IMG/VR virus record: IMGVR_UViG_3300031963_001047
Location: 1-21,613 of that record
Direction: 5' to 3' (one strand)
Origin: a virus
Length of the DNA: 21,613 bases
Part shown: positions 6,051 to 12,216 of the stretch, piece by piece
Numbering within the stretch: the first letter of the stretch is position 1
How the letters are laid out: every line of letters starts with the position of its first letter
The notes under the pieces: generated by a model
The model's database searches: none
What the model saw: only the letters and a program-made list of their open reading frames with translations
Told to the model about the DNA's origin: nothing
Translations under genes and position numbers: made by a program

Positions 6051-7094
6051 CTAACGGAGATTAAGCAGGGACTCGTCCCAGTCTCGATACCAACAGGCTT
6101 TGTTCCCTTCCGTTGGGTGACCGTTCCAAGAAAAGTCCCCTGTTGTTGCCGATGGGGGTTTGTTCCAGTATTTCCATCCTTGAAGCCTTCCAGCCTGATT
6201 CATGTTTCTTTGTATATAACTAGTGAAGGTGCTTCCAGAACTGCCGATAAAGTCTTGCGAGTAGTGCATAACAAGATTACAGAGTAGCCCAAAGGACACC
6301 TCATCTTGAAACTTAAACTCCTTAAATTCTTTCTCAAAGTTATTGATTATGTACTCGTCTAAAAGAATAAATTTGTCTTTATTGCGTAAGACCATAGTGT
6401 TAGTGGGTTCGTCTGTGGAAAGGATCACGGGAAGATCTCCCACTAGTTCGTCTAAGCCAGCAGTAAACTGCTCAAATGTAGGTTTATCGTATTGATTGTC
6501 AGTCAGCCGTAAATGGGCTCCCTTGAACCTGCCAATAGAGTTTGCTATAACCTCAGATAGTTGAATGTATTCCGCTTTAAATCTAACCTTAGACAAGGCT
6601 TGATCTAACTCCTTTGATCGATCATAAAAAAAGGTTGAATATTGCCCTAGTGTACGTTTCAAGTGAATATTTTTATTAGGGGGAATAATAAGGTTTTTCC
6701 GTTTAAAGGCAAAAGCAAGTTCTCTCTTAGAGGTCTCCCTAATAGAACTGTAATAGTCCATCATGTCCTCTATAAGGATGTCTTCTTGAGGAAAATAAGG
6801 TATTTTGTCTTCTATTAATATAATACTGTTGTACGGCTCAAAGTCTAACAAGTCGTCAATTCTTGGGTACTGGTCATATCTTAAAAAATTGTCTCGTTTA
6901 TTCCATTGCCAGTTTGCACTGTATATACCGACACGATTGTTGTCATAAACCGAATTAGGACGATCCCTTAGGTTGTGCACTACTAAATCTCTCTTATATA
7001 CATAAGAAAGACCTACGGCTAACTCCATACTTATAGTCTGATTAAATAATCCACAAGGGTTGTAAAGTTGAAAAAATATTAAATTATTTTTCAT
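6051..7094 (-). CDS. O-fucosyltransferase-like (GT-B) glycosyltransferase
   Basis: About 347 aa. The N-terminus has CGLFNQTISMELAVGLSYVY followed by KRDLVVHN, the pattern (G-N-Q, then A-x-x-L-x-R-x-L-V) of GDP-fucose-dependent fucosyltransferases. Mid-protein GAHLRLTDNQY and ILSTDEP match the H-x-R-x-x-D region of protein O-fucosyltransferases. Near the C-terminus DFIGSSGSTFTSYIQRN matches their donor-binding F-x-G-x-x-x-S-T-F motif. Expected activity is transfer of a sugar from GDP-L-fucose or a close analogue. I chose ATG 7094 rather than the in-frame TTG at 7100. It overlaps the end of the epimerase gene by 11 bp, so the two are probably coupled: the epimerase would make the donor. The acceptor, whether virion protein, host wall or DNA, is unknown. 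Confidence 0.7.
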   Translation of the reverse strand: MKNNLIFFQLYNPCGLFNQTISMELAVGLSYVYKRDLVVHNLRDRPNSVYDNNRVGIYSANWQWNKRDNFLRYDQYPRIDDLLDFEPYNSIILIEDKIPYFPQEDILIEDMMDYYSSIRETSKRELAFAFKRKNLIIPPNKNIHLKRTLGQYSTFFYDRSKELDQALSKVRFKAEYIQLSEVIANSIGRFKGAHLRLTDNQYDKPTFEQFTAGLDELVGDLPVILSTDEPTNTMVLRNKDKFILLDEYIINNFEKEFKEFKFQDEVSFGLLCNLVMHYSQDFIGSSGSTFTSYIQRNMNQAGRLQGWKYWNKPPSATTGDFSWNGHPTEGNKACWYRDWDESLLNLR

Positions 7095-8046
7095 TTTCAA
7101 TCTGTTTTACGATCCAGTCGTAGGTATGTTTTAACCCTTCTTCTAAGTTTTCTTTTGGAGACCTGCCTAGAACCTTGTGTATTAAATTATTATCAGATGT
7201 TCTTGCCTTTACCCCAGTTGGGCCTTCAATATGTATCTTTTTAAGATCTTTGTTTGCAATAGCACAGACCATATCAACTAATTGATTTATAGACACCGTG
7301 GCTGTAGAACCAATATTAATAGGATCAAAAAAAGTTCTTTCTCTATAAAAAGCTTTAGTAAACTCTACGCACTCGTCAACATACAAAAAAGATCTAAGCT
7401 GCGACCCATCTCCCCAAATTTCTATATTGTCAGTTGCTTGAGCTACTTTTCGACAAATAGCAGCAGGGGCTTTTTCTTTCCCACCTTTCCAGGTACCTTG
7501 AGGACCAAAAACATTGTGGTATCTTCCAATTTTATTTTTCATACCGTAGTCTCGGTTGTATGCTAAATAAATGCGCTCGCTAAAAAGTTTTTCCCATCCA
7601 TATTCGGTATCTGGATGCGCTGGATAAGCGGTACTTTCCTCACATGTAAAGTTATTAGGATTTATTTGATTATGTTCTGGGTATACGCAAGCCGAAGAAG
7701 AGAAAAAAACTCCGTGAATGCCTACTTCTTCTGCTCGTCTAACTATATTTAAGTTTATTAACGCCGAATTAGTTAATATAGAAGCATCATGGCTAGAACT
7801 TATGTACCCAATACCGCCCATGTCAGCCGCTAATTGGTATACCTCATCGTATTTTTGAGACATGACCCTATTTACTGTGTATCTATCTCGTAAATCAGCA
7901 ACTACAAACACATCAGCTTGTGATTTACCAAATTCTGGATGTTTTATATCCGACCCAACAACCCAATACCCTTCTTCTTTTAACGAGGTAACAAGGTGAT
8001 TGCCAATAAAACCGCCAGCACCAAAAACTAAAGCCGTCTTACTCAT
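7084..8046 (-). CDS. GME: GDP-mannose 3,5-epimerase-like extended SDR
   Basis: A 320-aa NAD-dependent epimerase. Seen: Rossmann GAGGFIG at 9-15; LAADMGGIGYI at about 72-82; SSACVYPE with catalytic-type Cys120; YGWEK with Tyr149/Lys153; and RYHNVFGPQGTWKGGKEKAP, which carries the lysine loop (Lys190/192). The C-terminal NIGSTATVSINQLVDM and SDNNLI follow. From memory these blocks match plant and bacterial GDP-mannose 3,5-epimerase, which makes GDP-L-galactose and GDP-L-gulose, more closely than generic UDP-glucose epimerases or GDP-fucose synthase. AAGGAG precedes the ATG. It is followed directly by a fucosyltransferase-like gene, a sensible donor-plus-transferase pair because L-fucose is 6-deoxy-L-galactose. 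Full length for the family core. Confidence 0.88.
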   Translation of the reverse strand: MSKTALVFGAGGFIGNHLVTSLKEEGYWVVGSDIKHPEFGKSQADVFVVADLRDRYTVNRVMSQKYDEVYQLAADMGGIGYISSSHDASILTNSALINLNIVRRAEEVGIHGVFFSSSACVYPEHNQINPNNFTCEESTAYPAHPDTEYGWEKLFSERIYLAYNRDYGMKNKIGRYHNVFGPQGTWKGGKEKAPAAICRKVAQATDNIEIWGDGSQLRSFLYVDECVEFTKAFYRERTFFDPINIGSTATVSINQLVDMVCAIANKDLKKIHIEGPTGVKARTSDNNLIHKVLGRSPKENLEEGLKHTYDWIVKQIENEK

Positions 8047-8054
8047 GGTGCTCC

Positions 8055-8636
8055 TTACATCATCTGTTGAGGTTCTTTTTCTTTGTTAGCTCTAATATGC
8101 GTAAACAAGTAGTTAGGTCCTTCTGTAAAGTACCAATGATCTGGCTCGCAAAAGAAGAAAAAGGCATTGCACACCAAATTTGTTTCTGGGTTAGGAAACG
8201 CCTCTCTCCAATGTTCTTGATCATTACCATACATAAATAAAGCGTCGTTTTCTAACAAGGTATAGGGCTTACCCTCTGCCCAAATATCCCAAGGTTCTTT
8301 TTGAAAAACGCAAAGGTCAATGTGATATGTGCATGCGTTATCATCTTTATGTTTCCAAAGACGCGCTGCTTCTCCTTCGTAAGTGCTCATTAAACACCAA
8401 GATGGTTTTAAAGTAGGACTACCAAAGTACTCTCGCGCTATCTCAGTTAGTAACTCATGAATTCTAGAGAGTTCAGGCTCACCATGCCATTGATGTCTGC
8501 CAAAACCAGGTTCGTACGCCGGTCTATTAGCCCAAAGATCCATAGCGTGTCTTTGAAGGTTTTTAAGTTCTTCTGGTGGAAGCAGGTTATTTACTATAAA
8601 CGGCTCTTTTATAATTACGGGGTACTCTGTTGACAT
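8055..8636 (-). CDS. 2-oxoglutarate/Fe(II)-dependent oxygenase-like protein
   Basis: About 193 aa with a prolyl-hydroxylase-like double-stranded beta-helix pattern. The iron triad is visible as His96 and Asp98 (WKHKDDNACTYHIDL) and His142 (GNDQEHWREAF), with Arg144 close by as a possible 2-oxoglutarate contact. The strands LLENDALFMYG and VCNAFFFFCEPDHWY frame the distal histidine. Such enzymes hydroxylate proteins, sugars or nucleotides. I selected ATG 8636 (AGGAAA nine bases upstream) over the GTG at 8645. Its position next to the epimerase and glycosyltransferase suggests modification of the same glycan or glycoprotein, but the substrate cannot be read from the sequence. Confidence 0.75.
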   Translation of the reverse strand: MSTEYPVIIKEPFIVNNLLPPEELKNLQRHAMDLWANRPAYEPGFGRHQWHGEPELSRIHELLTEIAREYFGSPTLKPSWCLMSTYEGEAARLWKHKDDNACTYHIDLCVFQKEPWDIWAEGKPYTLLENDALFMYGNDQEHWREAFPNPETNLVCNAFFFFCEPDHWYFTEGPNYLFTHIRANKEKEPQQMM

Positions 8637-8638
8637 AA

Positions 8639-8878
8639 TTACCACTTTCCTAGAGGACAGGTTGCATGCTCAAGTTTGGTCTTTGCAACCATAAAGCACC
8701 CGCACTTTTTGCACTGCTTAGTTACTTTAATGAGTTCTGGGCAAGCTAAGCACATCTCATACCGTTCAGTGGCTTTTTCCTCTGTTGTATAGGCATTACG
8801 ATCCAACATGTCCCAAGGACGAGTTTCGCCTAAGTTCTTTTTATACCTCTGCCAGGGGGTTAATTCATTTTCACTCAT
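8639..8878 (-). CDS. Small cysteine-rich zinc-ribbon protein
   Basis: A 79-aa protein with a hydrophilic N-terminus and a metal-binding C-terminal half: CLACPELIKVTKQC, then KKCGCFMVAKTKLEHATC. Cysteines at about 43, 46, 56, 59, 61 and 74 could hold one or two zinc ions. Proteins ending in the same TKxCKxCGCF...CPxGKW pattern are common among aquatic phages, with no known function. It ends 2 bp before the oxygenase ATG, so the pair is probably co-translated; the oxygenase SD lies in its last codons. Confidence 0.8.
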   Translation of the reverse strand: MSENELTPWQRYKKNLGETRPWDMLDRNAYTTEEKATERYEMCLACPELIKVTKQCKKCGCFMVAKTKLEHATCPLGKW

Positions 8879-8882
8879 GAGG

Positions 8883-9317
8883 CTATCCTACAGGAGAATT
8901 AAAAAATACCCCATCCCATGTGTAGCCAACTGTAATATTGCCGTCAGTTGGGACAATTTTTGGGTTTGAGTCAAGACCTGCCACTGATCGATCAAATTCC
9001 TCTGGATCCATATCCTCTTTTACATAGGTGAGGATACCAACCACATCGTTATCTGCAACAACGGCATATCTAGCAACCCCCTCAGGTACACTCTCTCCAG
9101 TAGATAATGGGTTTTCCATATCAACATCTTCTGGTGCGTAAAAGTTACCTTCTTTATAAAAGTAGGTTTTGTTTACATCTGGATAGCTATTAACATTTAC
9201 AATTGTAGGATCGGAACTGAAAACAGCTATCCATTTTTCCAAAGATGAAACTGAGTCATCAAAGCGGGTGACATAAAAGACATCACCGTCAGATATAAAG
9301 GCAAAATGCTTTAGCAT
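8883..9317 (-). CDS. Structural-type protein with an internal domain duplication
   Basis: A 144-aa acidic protein built of two similar halves. Each runs A-hydrophobic-x-D-x-DV, then a helix, then DPTIVNV or NPKIVPT, and ends in an aromatic Gly-x-Phe-Tyr/Phe turn (YFYKEGNFYAP and YTWDGVFFNSP). The Y-x-W/Y-x-G-x-F motif is common in small phage tail-associated proteins. The start is strongly set by AGGAGG seven bases upstream, inside the end of the fibre gene, overlapping it by 7 bp. A role as fibre accessory or chaperone is inferred from this coupling. Confidence 0.75.
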   Translation of the reverse strand: MLKHFAFISDGDVFYVTRFDDSVSSLEKWIAVFSSDPTIVNVNSYPDVNKTYFYKEGNFYAPEDVDMENPLSTGESVPEGVARYAVVADNDVVGILTYVKEDMDPEEFDRSVAGLDSNPKIVPTDGNITVGYTWDGVFFNSPVG

Positions 9318-10336
9318 AGGTAGCCTCCTAGGTTAGTACACTGACATGATGCGTTGTAGGTTCCAATTCTAATACATGGATCAGGGCAGCAACCACAGAG
9401 ATTACAGGAAGCATAAACTTCGCAAGACTGACCCTGACAACTTGCAGTAGGTGTAGGCGCTACAGGTGTTGGTGCCACTGGAGTAGGCGCTACTGGAGTA
9501 GGTGCCACTGGTGTTGGAGCTACTGGAGTAGGCGCTACAGGTGTTGGAGCGACTGGAGTTGGGGCAACAGGAGTTGGCGCTACTGGGGTCGGAGCAACAG
9601 GTGTAGGTCCGCAAGTAGTTGACTGACAGTTTGGATATGAGGACTGTGAACATGTGATGTTGTAACCAGTACCTGTTTGAGAAATATTAGTTATCTCTTG
9701 TGAGTAAGAACAGTTTCCTGCACCGGCGCATTGAGAGCTTGTAGTACAGAACCATGAGCCAGCGACTGGTGTAGGGGCTACTGGAGTAGGGGCTACTGGC
9801 GTTGGAGCTACTGGTGTTGGAGCGCAGCATGTATTGATCACGCTTGTAGTTGGTCCAGAACTTACTGAGTATGGGGAGCAAACATCTACCGCAAAAGCAT
9901 TTGCAGCAGCTTGACTTGGGAAACTTCCAACTTTTACATCGCAATCTGGGCCACTGCAACACCAGTAATAAGTAGTTAGTGCTACTGGAGTAGGCGCTAC
10001 TGGAGTAGGTGCCACTGGTGTAGGAGCTACAGGCGTTGGTGCAACTGGTGTAGGAGCTACAGGAGTAGGTGCGACAGGAGTAGGGGCAACTGGTGTAGGA
10101 GCTACAGGGGTCGGTGCTACTGGAGTTGGAGCAACTGGTGTTGGTGCGACTGGGGTTGGTGCTACAGGTGTTGGAGTTGGTGCAGGTTCACAAACTGATC
10201 GCCAAGTTCCTGCTACTTTTACATAAGAGTTAGTTACGGTACGCCAGGTATTACTTACTTTTACATTACCGCACTCAGCAGCTTGATCTGCCGATACAGT
10301 GCGCCAAGTCCCACCAACCTTTATGTACTCGGCCAT
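9311..10336 (-). CDS. Tail-fibre/adhesin-like protein with PTPVA repeats
   Basis: A 341-aa modular protein. Residues 1-50 hold three copies of a (V)KVxxTWRxV motif (5-14, 25-34, 39-48), a module often seen in phage tail proteins. Then come three Pro-rich stalks of 13, 4 and 10 PTPVA pentapeptides, separated by compact Cys-rich modules (about 120-170 and 190-240), and a last module of about 40 residues with ten or so cysteines. Paired cysteines (CC, CxxC) suggest disulphide-stabilised knobs on rigid linkers. This fits a host-recognition fibre or adhesin. The stop codon overlaps the next gene's start. The SD is weak; the start follows the previous stop by 3 bp. Confidence 0.8.
   Translation of the reverse strand: MAEYIKVGGTWRTVSADQAAECGNVKVSNTWRTVTNSYVKVAGTWRSVCEPAPTPTPVAPTPVAPTPVAPTPVAPTPVAPTPVAPTPVAPTPVAPTPVAPTPVAPTPVAPTPVAPTPVALTTYYWCCSGPDCDVKVGSFPSQAAANAFAVDVCSPYSVSSGPTTSVINTCCAPTPVAPTPVAPTPVAPTPVAGSWFCTTSSQCAGAGNCSYSQEITNISQTGTGYNITCSQSSYPNCQSTTCGPTPVAPTPVAPTPVAPTPVAPTPVAPTPVAPTPVAPTPVAPTPVAPTPVAPTPTASCQGQSCEVYASCNLCGCCPDPCIRIGTYNASCQCTNLGGYLC
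9444..9608 (-). repeat. 15-bp tandem repeat array, about 11 units
   Basis: Eleven 15-bp units encoding ten PTPVA and one PTPTA. Units differ mainly at third codon positions, so the protein is conserved while the DNA has drifted. The unit is a multiple of three, so copy-number change keeps the frame. Confidence 0.95.
9762..9821 (-). repeat. 15-bp tandem repeat array, 4 units
   Basis: Four units encoding PTPVA, forming the short central stalk of the fibre protein between its two cysteine-rich modules. Confidence 0.95.
9981..10175 (-). repeat. 15-bp tandem repeat array, 13 units
   Basis: Thirteen consecutive 15-bp units encoding PTPVA, the longest stalk, next to the N-terminal TWR repeats. Most unit-to-unit differences are synonymous (for example GGA/GGT/GGC/GGG for the proline codon on the reverse strand). 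Confidence 0.95.
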
Positions 10337-10339
10337 GGT

Positions 10340-10861
10340 TTACGTATACTTTAACCAGACATCCCCATCATTTCCACCAGTAGGAGTGGAGGTGGAGACA
10401 TGAATTGTTCTTACATAACCAGATGATGCGGGAGCTACAGTAGTCATAGTTCCATCAGCATTTACTGTAGTAACAGCTGTTCCCGCAGAAGTCTGCCATT
10501 CCTGCAATGTAGCGCTTTGGCTTGCTGCGCCACGGACAACAAGACCCTTTGTTGCTGCGGATCCGGCAACAATAATGTTTCCAGAATCTCCAGCTTTTCT
10601 AATATATTGACTGTGAGCATCAGAAACAACACCGATCTCAATGTTAGCTAATCGAGCTGAGACGGAAGCAAAGGATGTAGCGGTGCTAGCAAATGTGCCA
10701 GAGGCGGAAGGGGCTGTTGAAAGATTAGGGTTTACGCCAAGGATAGACTCAATGGCTACTACTTCTTCTTGAAGGCTATTTGGGTGAGAGGCATCAATGA
10801 TGTCAATGATGTTCTGCTTAGTAGTAAAGACCGCAACAGAGGTTGGGTAGGAGGCCGCCAT
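10340..10861 (-). CDS. Tail-fibre-like structural protein
   Basis: A 173-aa protein in the style of phage short tail-fibre or collar proteins. The N-terminus MAASYPTSVAVFTTKQNIID plus SHPNSLQEEVVAIESILG matches the common assembly region (two short helices that set up trimers). Then comes an Ala/Ser-rich coil, HSQYIRKAGDSGNI, a beta-repeat part (VVRGAASQSATLQEW) and the C-terminal TPTGGNDGDVWLKY turn often found in fibre tips. AAAGGA precedes the ATG. It is the first gene of the fibre block and sits 3 bp before the PTPVA protein. Confidence 0.8.
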   Translation of the reverse strand: MAASYPTSVAVFTTKQNIIDIIDASHPNSLQEEVVAIESILGVNPNLSTAPSASGTFASTATSFASVSARLANIEIGVVSDAHSQYIRKAGDSGNIIVAGSAATKGLVVRGAASQSATLQEWQTSAGTAVTTVNADGTMTTVAPASSGYVRTIHVSTSTPTGGNDGDVWLKYT

Positions 10862-10923
10862 CTTGTTCCTTTCAAGCTTTAAGGTACTACGGTAGGGGAA
10901 TTACTTTATGTTTTCCGCCTAAA

Positions 10924-11073
10924 CTAGTTCTGTGACTCTCCTCGTTGACCGCGTCCCGGCTTTAAGTGAGTCCAGATCGTTGGTTTTTCTGCTTCATTCA
11001 AAAAGAATTCTCTTCTACCAAATCTAGTGTCGTTTATTACAACCTTTTTTGCCTTTTTAGGTTTTTTCTTCAT
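10924..11073 (-). CDS. Small basic protein, 49 aa
   Basis: Short ORF I translated by hand. It starts MKKKPKKAKKVVINDTRFG and ends GRGQRGESQN. The N-terminus is extremely Lys-rich; the middle reads FFLNEAEKPTIWTHLKPG. Its ATG overlaps the stop of the preceding 54-aa ORF in an ATGA junction, which is the main support for it being a real gene. Function unknown; the charge would suit nucleic-acid or virion-interior binding. Confidence 0.6.
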   Translation of the reverse strand: MKKKPKKAKKVVINDTRFGRREFFLNEAEKPTIWTHLKPGRGQRGESQN

Positions 11074-11234
11074 GGAGACCACCGACGCCACTGTCGTCCT
11101 TGAGTATCAATTCCTTTAACAGGTCTACCCCACACTCTGGTTAAGGCATCCCTGCCGGATCTAGTGGATCCTACTTTTTTAGATAAAGCTCGAGCTTGCT
11201 CTGTAGTTTTAGACAGAGGTAGTTTTTTAGGCAT
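11070..11234 (-). CDS. Small basic protein, 54 aa
   Basis: Short ORF I translated by hand. It begins MPKKLPLSKTTEQARALSKK and ends in an Arg/Trp cluster (GRQWRRWSP). AGG lies about 7 nt before the ATG, which follows the previous stop by 6 bp, and the stop forms ATGA with the next small gene. No family recognised. With its neighbours it forms a string of three small Lys/Arg-rich genes between the membrane protein and the fibre block. Confidence 0.6.
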   Translation of the reverse strand: MPKKLPLSKTTEQARALSKKVGSTRSGRDALTRVWGRPVKGIDTQGRQWRRWSP

Positions 11235-11240
11235 TTTTGC

Positions 11241-11588
11241 CTACTTGTTAAACTCGTCAAGGTTTACAGCAGGAAGGTGTCGAGTCTTTTCAACATAGGT
11301 TTTAAACTCTTCCCAACGCCGACCACCGGGCAAAGCACGAGGTCCTTGTGTAATTTCTTTTGGAGAAACAATTTCAGCGTCGTAAATCTCTGGTTCTTTA
11401 GCAACAGGGCTTACTGGATCAGGCTCAATTACAGTACCTGTAAGAACTTCTGGCTTAGATCCTTTTGCAGCTTTATTAGCTTTGCCCTTTTTCTTTGCAG
11501 CCTTGTTTAATGTTCCTGAAATTCCACCAGTGCTCTTGCCAATAAGGCTACCAATGGTTCTAGCTGTTCCTACTTCGTCTGCTGCCAT
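11241..11588 (-). CDS. Hypothetical Lys-rich protein, 115 aa
   Basis: Unrecognised. The N-terminal 45 residues are Gly/Ala/Lys-rich (GSLIGKSTGGISGTLNKAAK followed by a run of lysines), the centre is Pro/Glu/Val-rich and probably unstructured (EVLTGTVIEPDPVSPVAKEP), and the C-terminus RRWEEFKTYVEKTRHLPAV looks helical. No membrane segment or signal peptide. The SD is poor. It is the first gene after the 11630-11650 terminator. Confidence 0.7.
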   Translation of the reverse strand: MAADEVGTARTIGSLIGKSTGGISGTLNKAAKKKGKANKAAKGSKPEVLTGTVIEPDPVSPVAKEPEIYDAEIVSPKEITQGPRALPGGRRWEEFKTYVEKTRHLPAVNLDEFNK

Positions 11589-11624
11589 AATCTGATTCTA
11601 GATTCTTTCTTGGTTATAAAACGG

Positions 11625-11650
11625 CTAAAGGGGCGCGATTACCGCGCCCC
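11625..11650 (-). terminator. Probable terminator after the small membrane genes
   Basis: GGGGCGCG (11630-11637) pairs with CGCGCCCC (11643-11650) around a 5-nt loop. On the minus strand a weak T-rich tail (TTTAGCCGTTTTATAA) follows, so termination may be partial. It lies between two minus-strand genes. Confidence 0.6.
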
Positions 11651-11659
11651 CGCCAAGGA

Positions 11660-12043
11660 TTACCAGTTCTCGTCTGGATCGTGCTTTTCAGGCTGTGGAG
11701 AGGTAGAAACAACTTCTGCTGCGGCAACAACCGCAGTTCCTCCAGCAGCTTTTACCAAGATGTCGTGACCATTTTGCTTAGCCTCAACTTGTAGATCAGC
11801 AGCGCTCTTAGCCTTAGTATCAACAGCGGCAAAGGCGGCATTGATCTCATCAAGATCTAACTTGCCGTCATTCATAAAGCCACGAGCAAGCTTCTCAACA
11901 ACCGCAGCAACGGCTGTAAGACCAGCGACAGTTACGGCTGTAATAGTATCTACGCCAGCAATAGCTCCGGCACCGATTACAGAAAGACCGCTAGCAGCGA
12001 AGGTAGCGACGATTCTTAATATGATATTTCCAAGTGATTTCAT
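11660..12043 (-). CDS. Holin-like membrane protein with an EF-hand-like loop
   Basis: A 127-aa protein. The first 50 residues hold one or two hydrophobic helices (about 5-30, IILRIVATFAASGLSVIGAG, and 36-50, AVTVAGLTAVAAVVEK). Residues about 58-68, NDGKLDLDEIN, resemble a calcium-binding EF-hand loop (D-G-K-x-D-x-x-E). The rest is Ala/Val-rich and ends in an acidic tail. Membrane proteins with a DGKL-x-x-x-EIN motif recur in aquatic phage genomes. It is not in the lysis cassette and might be a second holin or an envelope-modifying protein; I cannot decide. The start overlaps the upstream 57-aa gene stop (TAATG). Confidence 0.75.
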   Translation of the reverse strand: MKSLGNIILRIVATFAASGLSVIGAGAIAGVDTITAVTVAGLTAVAAVVEKLARGFMNDGKLDLDEINAAFAAVDTKAKSAADLQVEAKQNGHDILVKAAGGTAVVAAAEVVSTSPQPEKHDPDENW

Positions 12044-12216
12044 TAGTCTTCTTCCTTAGGGTTTCTCAATGGATATGTGATCGCCCACGCAACAAGCGTT
12101 CCGATAATCGCATAACCAACGACTGTTTTTGCACTACCATCAAGAACGACCCAAGCAATGAACATGCCTAGGAGTGTCCATAGTTGGTCAACCATGTCCT
12201 TAAGTAGCTTTACCAT
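12043..12216 (-). CDS. Small two-helix membrane protein, 57 aa
   Basis: Short ORF translated by hand: MVKLLKDMVDQLWTLLGMF opens it, followed by two hydrophobic stretches (about 12-25 and 32-50, VVGYAIIGTLVAWAITYPL), ending RNPKEED. A strong SD region (GAGGAAGGGAAAG) precedes the ATG. The gene overlaps the giant surface protein's end by 7 bp and the holin-like protein's start by 3 bp. Size and topology fit a holin, anti-holin or small membrane partner of the neighbours. Confidence 0.75.
   Translation of the reverse strand: MVKLLKDMVDQLWTLLGMFIAWVVLDGSAKTVVGYAIIGTLVAWAITYPLRNPKEED

Noticed and set aside
9402-9962. Ser/Thr/Cys-rich alternative frames across the PTPVA repeats
   Set aside because: Frame-shifted reading of the 15-bp repeat; synonymous variation fits the PTPVA frame only.
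9444-10175. Possible CRISPR array
   Set aside because: The repeats are contiguous 15-bp coding units with no spacers.
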